From Deinococcus alpinitundrae (GTDB taxonomy: Bacteria > Deinococcota > Deinococci > Deinococcales > Deinococcaceae): DNA of 64,000 nucleotides. Shown here in pieces: positions 43,366-58,373 of the stretch. The position numbers and the translations under genes are program-made. The notes under the pieces were generated by a model. The model was not told where the DNA came from. It made no database searches and was given only the letters and a program-made list of their open reading frames with translations. The stretch is taken from contig NZ_WXZL01000016.1 in NCBI RefSeq assembly GCF_009982895.1, forward strand, positions 1 through 64,000, given 5' to 3'. Numbering within the stretch: position 1 is the stretch's first letter; the number at the start of each line of letters is the position of its first letter.

Positions 43366-45408
43366 TTATTCCAGCGCCGCCAGCAAGAAGGCATACACGT
43401 CGGCCTTCTCCTCGATGATCAGCCGGGTCGGTTTGCCCGCGCCATGCCCGGCCCTGGTCTGAATCCGCAGCAAAATCGGTGCGCCGCCTTGCTGGAGATG
43501 TTGCAGCTCGGCGGCGAACTTGTAGCTGTGCGCCGGAACCACCCGGTCGTCGTGGTCGCCGGTGGTGAGCAGGGTGGCCGGGTAAGCGCGCTGGGTGAGG
43601 TTGTGCAGCGGGCTGTAGGCGTGCAGGGTGGCAAACCCATCAGGCATGTCGCTACTGCCGTAGTCGCTGACCCAGGCCCAGCCGATGGTGAAGTGCTGAA
43701 ACCTGAGCATGTCCATGACGCCCACGTGCGCCACCGCCGCGCCGATGAGTTCGGGGTGCTGGGTCAGGGTCGCGCCAACCAGCAGGCCGCCGTTGCTGCC
43801 GCCCTCGATGCCCAGGTGCTGCGGTGAGGTGTAGCCGCGCGCTGCGAGGTGCCGGGCGCAGGCGGCGAAATCGTCGAAGACATTTTGTTTGTTCTCCTTC
43901 ATCCCGGCCTGGTGCCAGGCCTCGCCATACTCGCCGCCGCCGCGCAGGTTGGCGACAGCCAGCACCCCGCCCGCCTCCAGCCAGGCCAGCCTTGAGACCT
44001 CGAAGCTGGGCGTCAGCGGAATGTCGAAGCCGCCGTAGCCGTAGAGCAGGGTGGGATGTGAGCCGTCCAGCGTCAGATCCCCGCGTGTCACGATGAACAT
44101 CGGCACGCGGGTGCCGTCCTGGCTCTCGGCAAATTCCTGCCTGACCTCGTAGCCGCTCAGGTCCACCCCCAGCTCCGGGATCCAGAGGGCCGACAGCTCA
44201 CCGCTCGCCGTGTCCAGCCGGTAACTGGCTGCCGGACTCAGGAAACTGGTATAGCTCAGGAACACCTCCGGGTTGCTGGCGTGCCCGTTCAGTGCGCCCA
44301 CGCTGCCCAGGCCCGGCAACGTCACCGGGCGGGTATGCTGGCCCTGCCGGTCGACCAGGGTCAGGCGGCTGGAAGCGTCTTCCAGCGTGTGCAGCACGAA
44401 ACCGCCCGCCACCATCAGCACTTCCAGCAAGCGGCTCTGGCCCTCCGGCACGACTTCCCGCACCTCGCCCGTCTCCAGATGCTGCGAAACCAGCCGGCCC
44501 TTTGGCGCGCCGTCATCGGTACGGAAGTACAGCAGCGGGCCGTCGCTGTCAACGAATTCGTAGCTGGCCCGGAAATCGGCCACGACCTCCTTGAAGTCGC
44601 CGCGCCTGGTAAGGGGCCGCACCCAGATCAGGTTCTCGCGGGCCGTGCCTTTCCAGACGCTGACGATTAGATACGCGCCGTCCTCGCTGACCGTGCCGGA
44701 AAAGCCCCACTCCGGCTGATCGGGGCGCTCCACGATCAGTTCGTCGGTGGACTGGTCGGTGCCCAGGCGGTGCAGGTACAGCCGCTGGTTGAAGTTCGCA
44801 CCGCTGAGTTGCTCGGCTTCCGGCGGGCGGTCATAGCGCGAGTAGAAGAAGCCGCTGGCGTCGGGCAGCCAGCTCGCGCCGCTGAATTTGCTGTCGGGCA
44901 AGGTGTCAGGCAGGTCCTCGCCGCTTCCGATGTCGCGCACCCGCCACTCCTGCCAGTCGCTGCCGCCCCGACTGACCGAGTAGGCCAGCCTGGAAGCGTC
45001 CCGGCTGACCGAGAAGCCGCCCAGCGCCACCGTGCCGTCCTCCGAGAGCGTGTTGGGGTCGAGCAGTACCCGGCCCTCGTCCGTGGGCGAGTCCATCACG
45101 TACAGCACGAACTGGTTTTGCAGGCCGCTGTTGCGCAGCTGGAAGTACTGGCTGCCTTCATGTCCCACCGCGCCCCGGCGGGCATAGTCCCACAGCCCGG
45201 TCAGGCGCGTGATCAGCTCGGCGCGCACCGGCACGGCGTCGAGCACCCGGCGGGTCAGCGCGTTCTGGGCGTCCACGAACGCCTGCGTCTCGACGCTGCC
45301 CGCATCTTCCAGCCAGCGGTAGGGATCGGCGATGACCGTGCCGTGATAGGTGTCGGTGTGGTCGCTGCGGCGGGCAGCAGGGGCGGACTTGGGAGAGAGA
45401 AGGGCCAT
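43366..45408 (-). CDS. Prolyl oligopeptidase (S9A)
   Basis: 680 residues. A beta-propeller N-terminal part (about 80-410) and a C-terminal hydrolase domain with Ser538 (EGGSNGGLL), Asp621 (DHDDRVV) and His655 (AGHGAGK). No signal peptide. TAGGCT (minus strand, 45419-45414) lies 5 nt before the ATG at 45408. Cleaves short peptides after proline. Confidence 0.92.
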   Translation of the reverse strand: MALLSPKSAPAARRSDHTDTYHGTVIADPYRWLEDAGSVETQAFVDAQNALTRRVLDAVPVRAELITRLTGLWDYARRGAVGHEGSQYFQLRNSGLQNQFVLYVMDSPTDEGRVLLDPNTLSEDGTVALGGFSVSRDASRLAYSVSRGGSDWQEWRVRDIGSGEDLPDTLPDSKFSGASWLPDASGFFYSRYDRPPEAEQLSGANFNQRLYLHRLGTDQSTDELIVERPDQPEWGFSGTVSEDGAYLIVSVWKGTARENLIWVRPLTRRGDFKEVVADFRASYEFVDSDGPLLYFRTDDGAPKGRLVSQHLETGEVREVVPEGQSRLLEVLMVAGGFVLHTLEDASSRLTLVDRQGQHTRPVTLPGLGSVGALNGHASNPEVFLSYTSFLSPAASYRLDTASGELSALWIPELGVDLSGYEVRQEFAESQDGTRVPMFIVTRGDLTLDGSHPTLLYGYGGFDIPLTPSFEVSRLAWLEAGGVLAVANLRGGGEYGEAWHQAGMKENKQNVFDDFAACARHLAARGYTSPQHLGIEGGSNGGLLVGATLTQHPELIGAAVAHVGVMDMLRFQHFTIGWAWVSDYGSSDMPDGFATLHAYSPLHNLTQRAYPATLLTTGDHDDRVVPAHSYKFAAELQHLQQGGAPILLRIQTRAGHGAGKPTRLIIEEKADVYAFLLAALE

Positions 45409-45448
45409 GCGCTAGCCTAGAGCGAGCGGGCCGCCCGGGGAGAACAGC

Positions 45449-46033
45449 GTGACTTCATTCTTCAGGAATCCGAACCGAATGGAGGCGTTCAGCGACGGTG
45501 TGTTCGCCATCGCCATCACGTTGCTGATTCTGGAAATCAAGGTGCCGCAGGTGGGTGAGCGCGGCAGCCCAGGAGCGCTGTGGCAGGCGCTGCTGCACCT
45601 GTGGCCCTCCTATCTGGCCTACCTGCTGGCCTTCTCCACCATCCTGATCGCCTGGATCGGGCACCACATCCTGGTCGGTCAGGTCAGGCAGGTCACCCAG
45701 AGGATGCTGATCGTCAACGGGTTTTTTCTGCTCACCGTGTCATTTCTGCCGTTTCCGACAGCGGTGGTCGCTGAATACCTGCGCTCGGCGTCGGGCAGTG
45801 CCGCCGCCGCCTTTTACGCGCTGATCAACCTGCTCAACAGCCTGGCGTTTTTTCTTCTGGTACAGACCATCATTGATGCCCACCCGGACAGTCTCGCGCT
45901 GCTCGGGCGCAGTCGGCGTGACTCGTTTCTGGGCATCTTCTGGTGTCTGGCCTGTGCGGGCCTGGCGCTGCTCAGCCCGGTGGCTTCGCTGCTGCTGGTG
46001 GCCGGATTGTTCGTCTGGTGGCTGCGTCCCTGA
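45449..46033 (+). CDS. TMEM175-family potassium-channel-like membrane protein
   Basis: 194 residues, GTG with a GGGGAGAA ribosome-binding site. The channel signature is RMEAFSDGVFAIAITLLILE, containing the RxxxFSDG motif lining the pore of TMEM175 channels. Five to six hydrophobic segments follow, including SYLAYLLAFSTILIAWIGHH. Bacterial TMEM175 proteins are weakly selective K+ channels. Confidence 0.85.
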   Translation: MTSFFRNPNRMEAFSDGVFAIAITLLILEIKVPQVGERGSPGALWQALLHLWPSYLAYLLAFSTILIAWIGHHILVGQVRQVTQRMLIVNGFFLLTVSFLPFPTAVVAEYLRSASGSAAAAFYALINLLNSLAFFLLVQTIIDAHPDSLALLGRSRRDSFLGIFWCLACAGLALLSPVASLLLVAGLFVWWLRP

Positions 46034-46123
46034 CCGCTGCCCCGGCGCTTTGGTGGGCTGGAATGCCGCTACACTGGAGTCAGTCCAAAATTGCCCTGCC
46101 GCTTCGCCTGCTCCGGAGGTTTC

Positions 46124-48250
<2,127 letters not shown>

Positions 48251-48347
48251 GAGAAGAGGGCCTGTGGGCTGGAGGCCAAACGCCAACCCCGGCCCGCTCG
48301 ACCGAAACGCTGTTGTCCACCCGCCCGGCTGGCATCCAGGCGGGGTG

Positions 48348-48368
48348 CCCTGCAGCGGCGCTGCAGGG
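48348..48368. other. 9-bp perfect inverted repeat upstream of lepB
   Basis: CCCTGCAGC (48348-48356) and GCTGCAGGG (48360-48368) with a 3-nt loop, about 130 nt before lepB and 98 nt after the oxidoreductase stop. Possible transcript end or regulatory hairpin; it lacks a T-run. The rest of 48251-48498 has no gene that I can see. Confidence 0.4.
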
Positions 48369-48498
48369 GTGGATGCGGCCCAGAGTCCCGCACTTTCACC
48401 TGGATTCAAGTATTCTTTGCAATGTTGCTTCCGGCAGCCCCGCTTCCGCCTTGATCAAGGTGCGGGTGGGGCCGCCCTGCTGAAGTTCAGGAGTGTTG

Positions 48499-49263
48499 AT
48501 GACCAAACTCAAGAAACCGCCGAATGCCTTGCAGCGCCTCTGGAAAGAGCTGCTCGAACCGATCGTGTTCGCCGTGGTGATTACCCAGTTTCTGGCCACC
48601 CTGGTCGGCGTGGACGGCGTCAGTATGATGCCCAACCTGCGCCACCACGAGCGCGTCTTCGTGCCCAAATACGAGACCTGGCTGCATAAGGCGGGCCTCG
48701 GCAGCTTCAAGCGCGGCGACATTTTGATTTTCAAGCCCGCCGCCGCCGCCGAGACGCGCACCTTCTTCAATTTGTGGACCTACCGTCCCTTCCTGATCAA
48801 GCGCTTGGTCGGGCTGCCCGGTGACAAGATCCGGATCAGCAAGGGCGTGGTGTTCGTCAACGATCTGGCCCTGAGTAACGACTACACCGCCTCGTACTGG
48901 CAGGCGCAGGGCTGCTGGGACACCGACAGCTCGATTGCCAACCAGATTCAGTCGAACCTCAAGGGCATCGTGCCGGATGCCGCCGAACTGACGGTGCCTG
49001 CCGGGCAGTACTTCGTGATGGGCGACAACCGCACCGAGAACGGCTCGGAAGATTCGCGTCTGTTCGGCCCCATTCCGCTGCGCGACATCGCGGGCCGCGC
49101 CGCCGCCGTGATCTGGCCGATCATGCGCCAGGAAAACGCCAAGTACAACTGCGCCATTCAAAGTGCCAACCCCGCCGACTACGTGACCACCAGCGGCAAG
49201 AGCGTCCTGAACTGGCGGGTGCTGACGCGCCCCGAGACCTTTAACCAGACGTTTGGCAAGTGA
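48499..49263 (+). CDS. lepB: Signal peptidase I
   Basis: 254 residues. One N-terminal membrane helix (about 18-36), then box [12 protein letters not shown] with Ser42 and box [14 protein letters not shown] with Lys101, the Ser-Lys dyad. [17 protein letters not shown] is the C-terminal box E. AGGAG at 48489-48493 fixes the ATG at 48499. Removes signal peptides from exported proteins. Confidence 0.93.
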   Translation: MTKLKKPPNALQRLWKELLEPIVFAVVITQFLATLVGVDGVSMMPNLRHHERVFVPKYETWLHKAGLGSFKRGDILIFKPAAAAETRTFFNLWTYRPFLIKRLVGLPGDKIRISKGVVFVNDLALSNDYTASYWQAQGCWDTDSSIANQIQSNLKGIVPDAAELTVPAGQYFVMGDNRTENGSEDSRLFGPIPLRDIAGRAAAVIWPIMRQENAKYNCAIQSANPADYVTTSGKSVLNWRVLTRPETFNQTFGK

Positions 49264-49280
49264 GAATGAGCCCCAGTTGA

Positions 49281-49338
49281 GGCCGAGTCAGCCAAGCAGG
49301 TCGGGAGAACGTTCCCGGCCTGCTTGGCTGACTCGGCC
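49281..49338. terminator. Very long perfect hairpin between convergent genes
   Basis: 49281-49300 is the exact reverse complement of 49319-49338 (20 bp). Inside, CGGGA and TCCCG extend it to about 26 pairs with one wobble and a 6-nt loop. It sits between convergent lepB and the FMN dehydrogenase gene, ending both transcripts. No T-run follows. Confidence 0.7.
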
Positions 49339-49348
49339 CAGGTCCGCC

Positions 49349-50662
49349 CTAGCCCGGCAGCGACGCGGGCGCGAGGTGCTGCGGCCCCAGGTCGCGCGCC
49401 GCGCCGACGCCCAGCAAACCCAGCGTCAGGTCGAACTCGGCCAGCACGTTCTGAATGACCTCGCGCACGCCCGCCTCGCCGCCCAGGGCCAGCCCGTAGA
49501 CGTAGGGGCGGCCCAGCAGCACCGCCCGCGCGCCCAGCGCCAGTGCCTTGGCGATGTCCGAGCCGGTGCGAACGCCGCTGTCGAGCAGCACCGGCAGTCC
49601 CGGCACGGCTGCCACCACCCCCGGCAGGGCGTCGAGTGAGGCCACCGCGCCGTCGAGCTGGCGTCCGCCGTGGTTGCTGACGATCAACCCGTTCGCGCCG
49701 CGCCGCATTGCCTCGCGGGCGTCGTCGGGGTGCAGGATGCCCTTGAGGATAATCGGCAGCTCGGTCCATTGGCGCAGGCGGCTGATGTCGTCCCAGCTCA
49801 GGTCGGGGCGGGTGTAGGTGGCGGTAAAGCGGGCAGCGGCGTTTTGCATCTCCCGGAAGCTGAGGCCAAAGCGCTTGCCCGCAGCCCGGAGCTGCGCGGC
49901 GGTTCGCAGCAGCGCCGGGGTGGCGGGTGGCGTGTCCTGGAGGGCCGGGAGCGGCTCACCCGACCGCGACCCACCTGATTGGGACTCCGCCAGCCGTGAG
50001 CGAAACACCGGGTCGGAGAGGTACTGCGCCAGCCCCTGTCCGCGCAGAAACGGCAGGCTGCCCAGATCGAGGTCGCGGGGCCGCCAGCCGAGCAGGGTGG
50101 TATCGAGGGTCAGTACCAGTGCCGCCGCGCCGCAGGCCTCGGCCCGCCGGATGAACGACCGCGTCACCTCGTCGTCGGTGCTCCAGTACAGCTGAAACCA
50201 GCGCGCCGAGTCGCCCACCGCCGCCGCGCACTCCTCCATCGGCACCGACGCCTGCGAGCTGAAGACAAACGGCACATTCTCGGCGGCAGCGGCGCGGGCC
50301 ACCGCCAGGTCCGCCTGCGGGTGCGCCGCTTCCAGCACCCCGATGGGAGCCAGCAGCAGCGGGGAGGCGAGGGTTTGCCAGGGCAGCGCCACGCTGAGGT
50401 CGCGCTCCGGCTGGCCCGACAGCATCCGGGGCACGAGCTGAAGGCGCTCGAAGGCCGCCAGATTGGCCCGCAGGGTGCGCTCGGCCCCGGATCCGCCCGC
50501 GATGTAGGCAAAGTCGGCAGCGGCCAGCTTGCGCCGGGCGGCGTCTTGCAACGCGGCGACCTGCACCGGTACGCCGGGTTTCTCGCCGCCCAGCCCACGC
50601 AGATAAATCCCGGTCTGACGCGTTCTGCCGCGCCCTGCTCCCATCCCCGACTGCTTTGCCAC
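49349..50662 (-). CDS. FMN-dependent 2-hydroxyacid dehydrogenase (lactate/glycolate oxidase family)
   Basis: 437 residues, GTG with GGAGG 8 nt upstream. TIM-barrel FMN enzyme: [56 protein letters not shown] and [18 protein letters not shown], which holds the catalytic His and Arg. [20 protein letters not shown] completes the phosphate site. Oxidises a 2-hydroxyacid; lactate is the likeliest but glycolate is plausible since it follows the glycolate oxidase genes. Confidence 0.9.
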   Translation of the reverse strand: MAKQSGMGAGRGRTRQTGIYLRGLGGEKPGVPVQVAALQDAARRKLAAADFAYIAGGSGAERTLRANLAAFERLQLVPRMLSGQPERDLSVALPWQTLASPLLLAPIGVLEAAHPQADLAVARAAAAENVPFVFSSQASVPMEECAAAVGDSARWFQLYWSTDDEVTRSFIRRAEACGAAALVLTLDTTLLGWRPRDLDLGSLPFLRGQGLAQYLSDPVFRSRLAESQSGGSRSGEPLPALQDTPPATPALLRTAAQLRAAGKRFGLSFREMQNAAARFTATYTRPDLSWDDISRLRQWTELPIILKGILHPDDAREAMRRGANGLIVSNHGGRQLDGAVASLDALPGVVAAVPGLPVLLDSGVRTGSDIAKALALGARAVLLGRPYVYGLALGGEAGVREVIQNVLAEFDLTLGLLGVGAARDLGPQHLAPASLPG

Positions 50663-50728
50663 GTTTCGCGCCTCCGCGTTTGAGTCGGCTTCAATCTACC
50701 GCGCCCGCAAGCGCGGGAAGACTGCGCC

Positions 50729-54136
<3,408 letters not shown>

Positions 54137-54265
54137 CGGCGGGCGCGCTTCCTCATGCTGCTGAGCATGTCACACGGGCAGCGGCAAAAAAGTGCGGGAG
54201 AGATGGGCAGGCGCGCTACACCGCGCTGTCATCTGGACAACGCGGCGGGGCAGGGCGAGCAGCAC

Positions 54266-54760
54266 TCACCTCACGGGTTTGAGGGCCTTGACCAGTCCCA
54301 GGGTGGCCTCGCTGTACCCAGCCCGCTCATAGAGTTTGCGGGCGCGGGCATTGGTGGCAAACACATGCAACTGGATGTGTTTGAGGCCCTGCCGCCTGGC
54401 CCAGTGCTCGGCCTCGGTGAGCAGCAACTGGCCCAGGCCCAGGCCCTCGGCCCACTCGGCCAGCGCCAGATCGGCCAGGTAGGCGAACGGCGGACCGAAC
54501 AGGGGCCGCTCGGTGTCGAGCCGCAAAAACCCGGCGCGGCGGTCCGGCTGCCCGGCTTCCTCCACCCAGGCGATCAGGAGGGCGCTGTCCTCCTGCGGCG
54601 CGGCCAGCGCAGCCATCAAGTGCTGCGCCGCGCCCGCCAGCACCGCGCCCTCATCCTGGCCCGGCGGCAGGCCGAACGCCACGAATCTCGGCAGGAGAGA
54701 TTGCAAGAAGCCCAGATCGTCGCGGCCAGCGGGCCGCAGAATCAGGACACTGTCGGTCAT
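54266..54760 (-). CDS. GNAT-family acetyltransferase
   Basis: 164 residues. Motif A WAEGLGLGQLLLTEAEHWAR and motif B HVFATNARARKLYERAGY. Substrate unknown. TATCAT (minus strand, 54772-54767) ends 6 nt before the ATG at 54760. Confidence 0.82.
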   Translation of the reverse strand: MTDSVLILRPAGRDDLGFLQSLLPRFVAFGLPPGQDEGAVLAGAAQHLMAALAAPQEDSALLIAWVEEAGQPDRRAGFLRLDTERPLFGPPFAYLADLALAEWAEGLGLGQLLLTEAEHWARRQGLKHIQLHVFATNARARKLYERAGYSEATLGLVKALKPVR

Positions 54761-54799
54761 GCAGGCATGATAGCGGGGCTTCTTGTCAGGTGGGGCTGC

Positions 54800-56590
54800 T
54801 TACAGCCGCAGTCCCGTTGCCTGCAAGCGGGCGTAGACGCCGCCCAGTGCCATCAGTTCGGCGTGGGTGCCCTGCTCGCTCAGCCCGGCCTCGGTCAGCA
54901 CGACGATGCGCCCAGCATTGCGCACGGTGGAGAGGCGGTGGGCGATGACCAGTGTGGTTCGCTGCCGGGCCAGGTTTTCCAGCGAGGCCTGCACCAGAGC
55001 TTCGGATTCGTTGTCCAGGGCGCTGGTGGCCTCGTCGAAAATCAGCACCGGCGGGTTTTTGAGAAAGACCCGCGCGATGCTCAGGCGCTGTTTTTGCCCG
55101 CCGGACAGCTTGACGCCGCGCTGCCCGATGTCGGTGTGGTAGCCGTGCGGCAGCGCCTCGATAAAGTCATGTGCTCCGGCCTGCCGCGCGGCCTCCACGA
55201 TCTCGGCCTCGCCCGCGTCCGGGCGTCCGTAACGGATATTGTCCAGCACCGTTCCAGCGAACAGGTACACGTCCTGCTGCACCACGCCGATCTGCCGTCG
55301 CAGAGAAGCCAGCGTCAGAGCGGTGATCGGTGTGCCGTCGAGCAGAATCCGGCCCCCGCTGACCTCATAAAAGCGCGGAATCAGGGCACAGAGCGTACTC
55401 TTGCCCACCCCCGACGCGCCCACCAGCGCGACGTACTCGCCCGCCCGGATCCTCAGGTTGATGCCTTGCAGGGCGGGCGGCAGATCCGGGCCATACTGGA
55501 AAGTCACGTGCTGAAATTCGATCTCGCCGCGTACGCCCTGAAGCTCCAACGCCTGCGGCGCGTCCTGGATGCTGGGCACGACCGCCATCAGTTCCAGAAA
55601 GCGCTCGAAGCCCGTGACCCCTTCCTGAAGCAGCCGGGAGATGTTCACCAGCCGTGAGACGGGTTCGAGCAGCAGCCCCACGCACAGCAGGTAGGTCACC
55701 AGTTCGTCGAGCCGCAGCGTTCCGCGCAGAATGGCGAGGCCGCCGAAGGCCAGCACGGCGATCAGCATCAGTTGTGAGAAGGCGGTCATGCCCTGGTAGA
55801 AGTACGCCTCGGCGCGGTACTCGGCCCGGCGGCTGTCCACGAAGCGGGCGTTCTCGGCCTCGAACCGGCGCTGCTCGGTGGCCTCACCGGTAAAGGACTG
55901 CACCACGCGGATGCCTGCCAGGGTGTCTTCGGCCTGCGCATTCACGTCGGCGATTCTGGCCCGGCTTTGCATCAGGGCAGCGTTCATGCGGAGATTGAAG
56001 AAGACCGCATAGAGCGCCATCACTGGCAAGAAGGCGAACAGCAGCAGCGTCAGCTTGACATTGATGCTTGCCAGAATGACGAACACACCCACGAATTTCA
56101 GCAGCGCGATCAGCAGATCTTCGGGGCCGTGGTGCGCCAGTTCACCGATGTGGTACAGGTCGTTGGTGAGGCGGCTCATCAGGTGCCCGGTGCGCTGTGC
56201 GTCGTAAAAGCCGTAGGGCAACGCTTGCAGGTGCCGGAACAGATCACGCCGCATGTCGCCCTCCATGCGCGTGCCCATGATGTGGCCCTGGTAATCCACG
56301 AAGGTGTTGCACACCAGATGCAGCGCCACCAGCCCCAGCATGAACAGGCCCACGCGGGTCAGGTCGCTCAGAGCCTGCGGGCCGACCTCGCCGAATTCAA
56401 TTGGGTTCAGTCCAGCGCCGCCCAGTACCGTGCGGGTCACGTACCCGGCGCACAGCGGGAAGATCAACGTGATGCCCGCCACAACAAAGGCGCACAGCAG
56501 ATCGAGCGTCAGAATGCGGCGGTAGGGGCGGTAGTACGAGGCGAAGAGTTTCAGCCGGGCCAGAACCGGCAGCGCGACTGGCCCGGTCAT
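54800..56590 (-). CDS. ABC transporter, fused permease and ATPase (MsbA/LmrA type)
   Basis: 596 residues. Six transmembrane helices in the first 330 residues (ABC_membrane domain), then an ATPase with Walker A ALVGASGVGKSTLCAL, signature LSGGQKQRLSI, Walker B PVLIFDEATSALDN and an H-loop VIAHRLSTV. Half-transporter exporter that works as a dimer; substrate unknown. The ATG at 56590 is preferred over the TTG at 56608. Two short frames lie immediately upstream and the nearer one overlaps its start. Confidence 0.9.
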   Translation of the reverse strand: MTGPVALPVLARLKLFASYYRPYRRILTLDLLCAFVVAGITLIFPLCAGYVTRTVLGGAGLNPIEFGEVGPQALSDLTRVGLFMLGLVALHLVCNTFVDYQGHIMGTRMEGDMRRDLFRHLQALPYGFYDAQRTGHLMSRLTNDLYHIGELAHHGPEDLLIALLKFVGVFVILASINVKLTLLLFAFLPVMALYAVFFNLRMNAALMQSRARIADVNAQAEDTLAGIRVVQSFTGEATEQRRFEAENARFVDSRRAEYRAEAYFYQGMTAFSQLMLIAVLAFGGLAILRGTLRLDELVTYLLCVGLLLEPVSRLVNISRLLQEGVTGFERFLELMAVVPSIQDAPQALELQGVRGEIEFQHVTFQYGPDLPPALQGINLRIRAGEYVALVGASGVGKSTLCALIPRFYEVSGGRILLDGTPITALTLASLRRQIGVVQQDVYLFAGTVLDNIRYGRPDAGEAEIVEAARQAGAHDFIEALPHGYHTDIGQRGVKLSGGQKQRLSIARVFLKNPPVLIFDEATSALDNESEALVQASLENLARQRTTLVIAHRLSTVRNAGRIVVLTEAGLSEQGTHAELMALGGVYARLQATGLRL

Positions 56591-56691
56591 CGGCACGCCC
56601 TGAGGCAAACAGGGGCGGCGGGGAGTTGAACTGAGACTAAGTCAGGGGTGGGATTCCACCCGTGCAGCAAGGAGAATTTGGCAATAGGCAT
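56587..56691 (-). CDS. Candidate 34-residue ORF translationally coupled to the ABC exporter
   Basis: ATG at 56691 opens 34 codons ending with a TGA (56589-56587) that overlaps the transporter start (ATGA). A GGAGG-like element lies about 11 nt upstream. The peptide begins MPIAKFSLLHGWNPTPD and matches nothing that I know. It may be a coupling peptide or attenuator. Confidence 0.35.
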   Translation of the reverse strand: MPIAKFSLLHGWNPTPDLVSVQLPAAPVCLRACR

Positions 56692-56756
56692 GAAGAGCAA
56701 CGTCCTCCGGGGAAAGCGGCAATCTGATTCGGGGCAGGCGCTGCGTGGGTTTTCAT
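56637..56756 (-). CDS. Candidate 39-residue upstream leader ORF
   Basis: ATG at 56756 with AGGAG 7 nt upstream, the best ribosome-binding site in this intergenic region. The frame encodes MKTHAAPAPNQIAAFPG, a short CSSC-type Cys-rich stretch and Pro-rich end. It overlaps, in another frame, the 34-codon ORF that couples to the ABC gene. Nested short frames before an exporter gene recall translation-attenuation leaders. Confidence 0.4.
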   Translation of the reverse strand: MKTHAAPAPNQIAAFPGGRCSSCLLPNSPCCTGGIPPLT

Positions 56757-57121
56757 GGTTGGTCTCCTGAGTGCGGTTCTGGCGTCAGCATAGGCAGAGG
56801 CCGGGGCGCGGGGCATGGGCCAATCGGCTTAGGGCGAATGCCGGAAGCTGTTGTGTGTCGGCACTCGTCTGTGGCGGTGCCGATTTCAGGAACGCCGGGG
56901 AGGCTGCGGCGCGTCTGGTCGAAGCGCTGGACCTGTTCCCACGTCGCCGCCGGGTGCCGCCCCCGTTCAGCCCGTAGACGGTCACTTTCATTCGTTCGGC
57001 CTGCCGCGCCCCAGTGCCTCCCGCCTCAGCGAAGTGGCGGAGGCGAAGGGGAGCGGATCATTTTCTCAAGCAGTTGATGAAAATTGTAAACAGACCGCGC
57101 TCTTTGCCGGGAGGGCGCTGC
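56757..57121. other. Intergenic region without recognisable gene
   Basis: About 365 bases between the leader ORF and the acyltransferase promoter. Short open frames here are Arg/Pro-rich and not convincing. I see no RNA gene or repeat. Confidence 0.4.
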
Positions 57122-57127
57122 TACACT
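57122..57127 (+). promoter_or_regulatory. TACACT -10 box, leaderless promoter of the hexapeptide acyltransferase
   Basis: TACACT ends 7 nt before the ATG at 57135; no Shine-Dalgarno sequence between them. Confidence 0.6.
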
Positions 57128-57134
57128 CGCTGCC

Positions 57135-58055
57135 ATGACCTGGCTCAAACCACTCGCCACGCCCGACGCCGCCGAGCACGCCTACACGGCCTACTTCGCC
57201 GATCTGGAGGCCAGGCTTAGCGACCCGGCGACCAACCGCCCGGAACTGGTGCGTGAGTTGCTCTCAGAGCTGGTCTACGGGCGCAGTTACGCGACCCTGC
57301 AAGCCGACGCGCCGCTCTTGGCCCTCAACCTCGATTCGCGCAACGTGACCTTCGAGGCCGAGTACTACATGGCCACCGACGACGCCGCGTTTCAGCGGGT
57401 CAAGCCGCTGCTGTGGCTGTGGAAGAATGTGGACCTGACCCCGCTGGGCCACAATCCGCTGTTCGGCATTCCGCTGCGGCAGGTGCTGGCAGGGCACATC
57501 TTCAAACGGGTGGGCCGTAACTTCAAGTGCTGGCAGAACGTGGAATTCTCGGTGGGCTACAACATGGAAGTCGGCGACGACGTGGTGGTTCACCGCAACG
57601 TGTTACTGGATGATATTGGCGGCATTGAGCTTCACGACAGTGCGTCGGTGAGCGATTACGTCAACATCTACAGCCACACCCACTCGGTGCTCGACGGCCC
57701 CGATGTGACCCTGCGCAAAACCGTGATTGGGCGCGGCGCACGCCTGACCTACCACTCCACCATCCTGGCCGGAAGCGTGGTCAGCGACGACGCCATGCTG
57801 GCCACCCACGCCCTGCTGCGCGGCAACATTGAGCCGCACGGCATCGCCATGGGCCTGCCTGCCCGCACCACCCGGCTTAAGGTCCGGGATTCGGGACCGG
57901 TGGAGGGCATCGACTCGCGTACCCATGAGGCGCAGCCGCCGCGCAAGGCCAACCCGCAGTTTCCCGAGCCGACCCCCAACCAGACCCGGCGGGTGGACGA
58001 AGCAGCCGAACCGGTAATGGCGCGTATGGGCTTCGTGGCCGGCAGCAAGCGGTAG
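57135..58055 (+). CDS. Hexapeptide-repeat acyltransferase
   Basis: 306 residues. A left-handed beta-helix of the LbH acyltransferase fold is suggested by hexad-spaced Ile/Val/Leu residues over about residues 130-250, for example SVGYNMEVGDDVVVHRNVLL, and VSDYVNIYSHTHSVLDG, whose YSHTH resembles the catalytic-His neighbourhood. A C-terminal Pro/Arg tail follows. Substrate unknown. Confidence 0.75.
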   Translation: MTWLKPLATPDAAEHAYTAYFADLEARLSDPATNRPELVRELLSELVYGRSYATLQADAPLLALNLDSRNVTFEAEYYMATDDAAFQRVKPLLWLWKNVDLTPLGHNPLFGIPLRQVLAGHIFKRVGRNFKCWQNVEFSVGYNMEVGDDVVVHRNVLLDDIGGIELHDSASVSDYVNIYSHTHSVLDGPDVTLRKTVIGRGARLTYHSTILAGSVVSDDAMLATHALLRGNIEPHGIAMGLPARTTRLKVRDSGPVEGIDSRTHEAQPPRKANPQFPEPTPNQTRRVDEAAEPVMARMGFVAGSKR

Positions 58056-58072
58056 AGGGAGGCGACCGCCCC

Positions 58073-58342
58073 CTACTTGAGCAGTTGCCGCCCGAGCAAC
58101 ACCAGACCCACGCCCAGCAGTGCCAGCAGGGCCGCCATGCTCAGGCGGCGGTCGCTGCGCCAGTTGCCGATGACCACCGCCAGGGCAGCCAGCACCGGCA
58201 CCAGCATCAACCAGTAGACCGCCCAGTGGGCGAAGGCGGGCCAGATCACTCCGACGACCAGCAGGGCCAGGCCCACGCCGAAGCCCGCTGGAAAGAGCCA
58301 ATCCGGCAGCCCGGCCTGTTCGCTTTTCTTCTCGTTCGTCAC
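58073..58342 (-). CDS. Small membrane protein
   Basis: 89 residues, GTG start. Three hydrophobic segments (about 15-35, 40-60, 67-86) and no conserved soluble domain. It lies next to the TauE/SafE permease on the same strand, an arrangement also seen for small DUF1634-like proteins; I cannot confirm that family. Confidence 0.55.
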   Translation of the reverse strand: MTNEKKSEQAGLPDWLFPAGFGVGLALLVVGVIWPAFAHWAVYWLMLVPVLAALAVVIGNWRSDRRLSMAALLALLGVGLVLLGRQLLK

Positions 58343-58373
58343 TGCGCTTCACCACCCTTCAGGCCTGCCGACT

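Noticed and set aside
56785..57138. Short plus- and minus-strand frames between the ABC exporter and the acyltransferase
   Set aside because: Arg/Pro-rich, overlapping each other, without ribosome-binding sites or recognisable domains.
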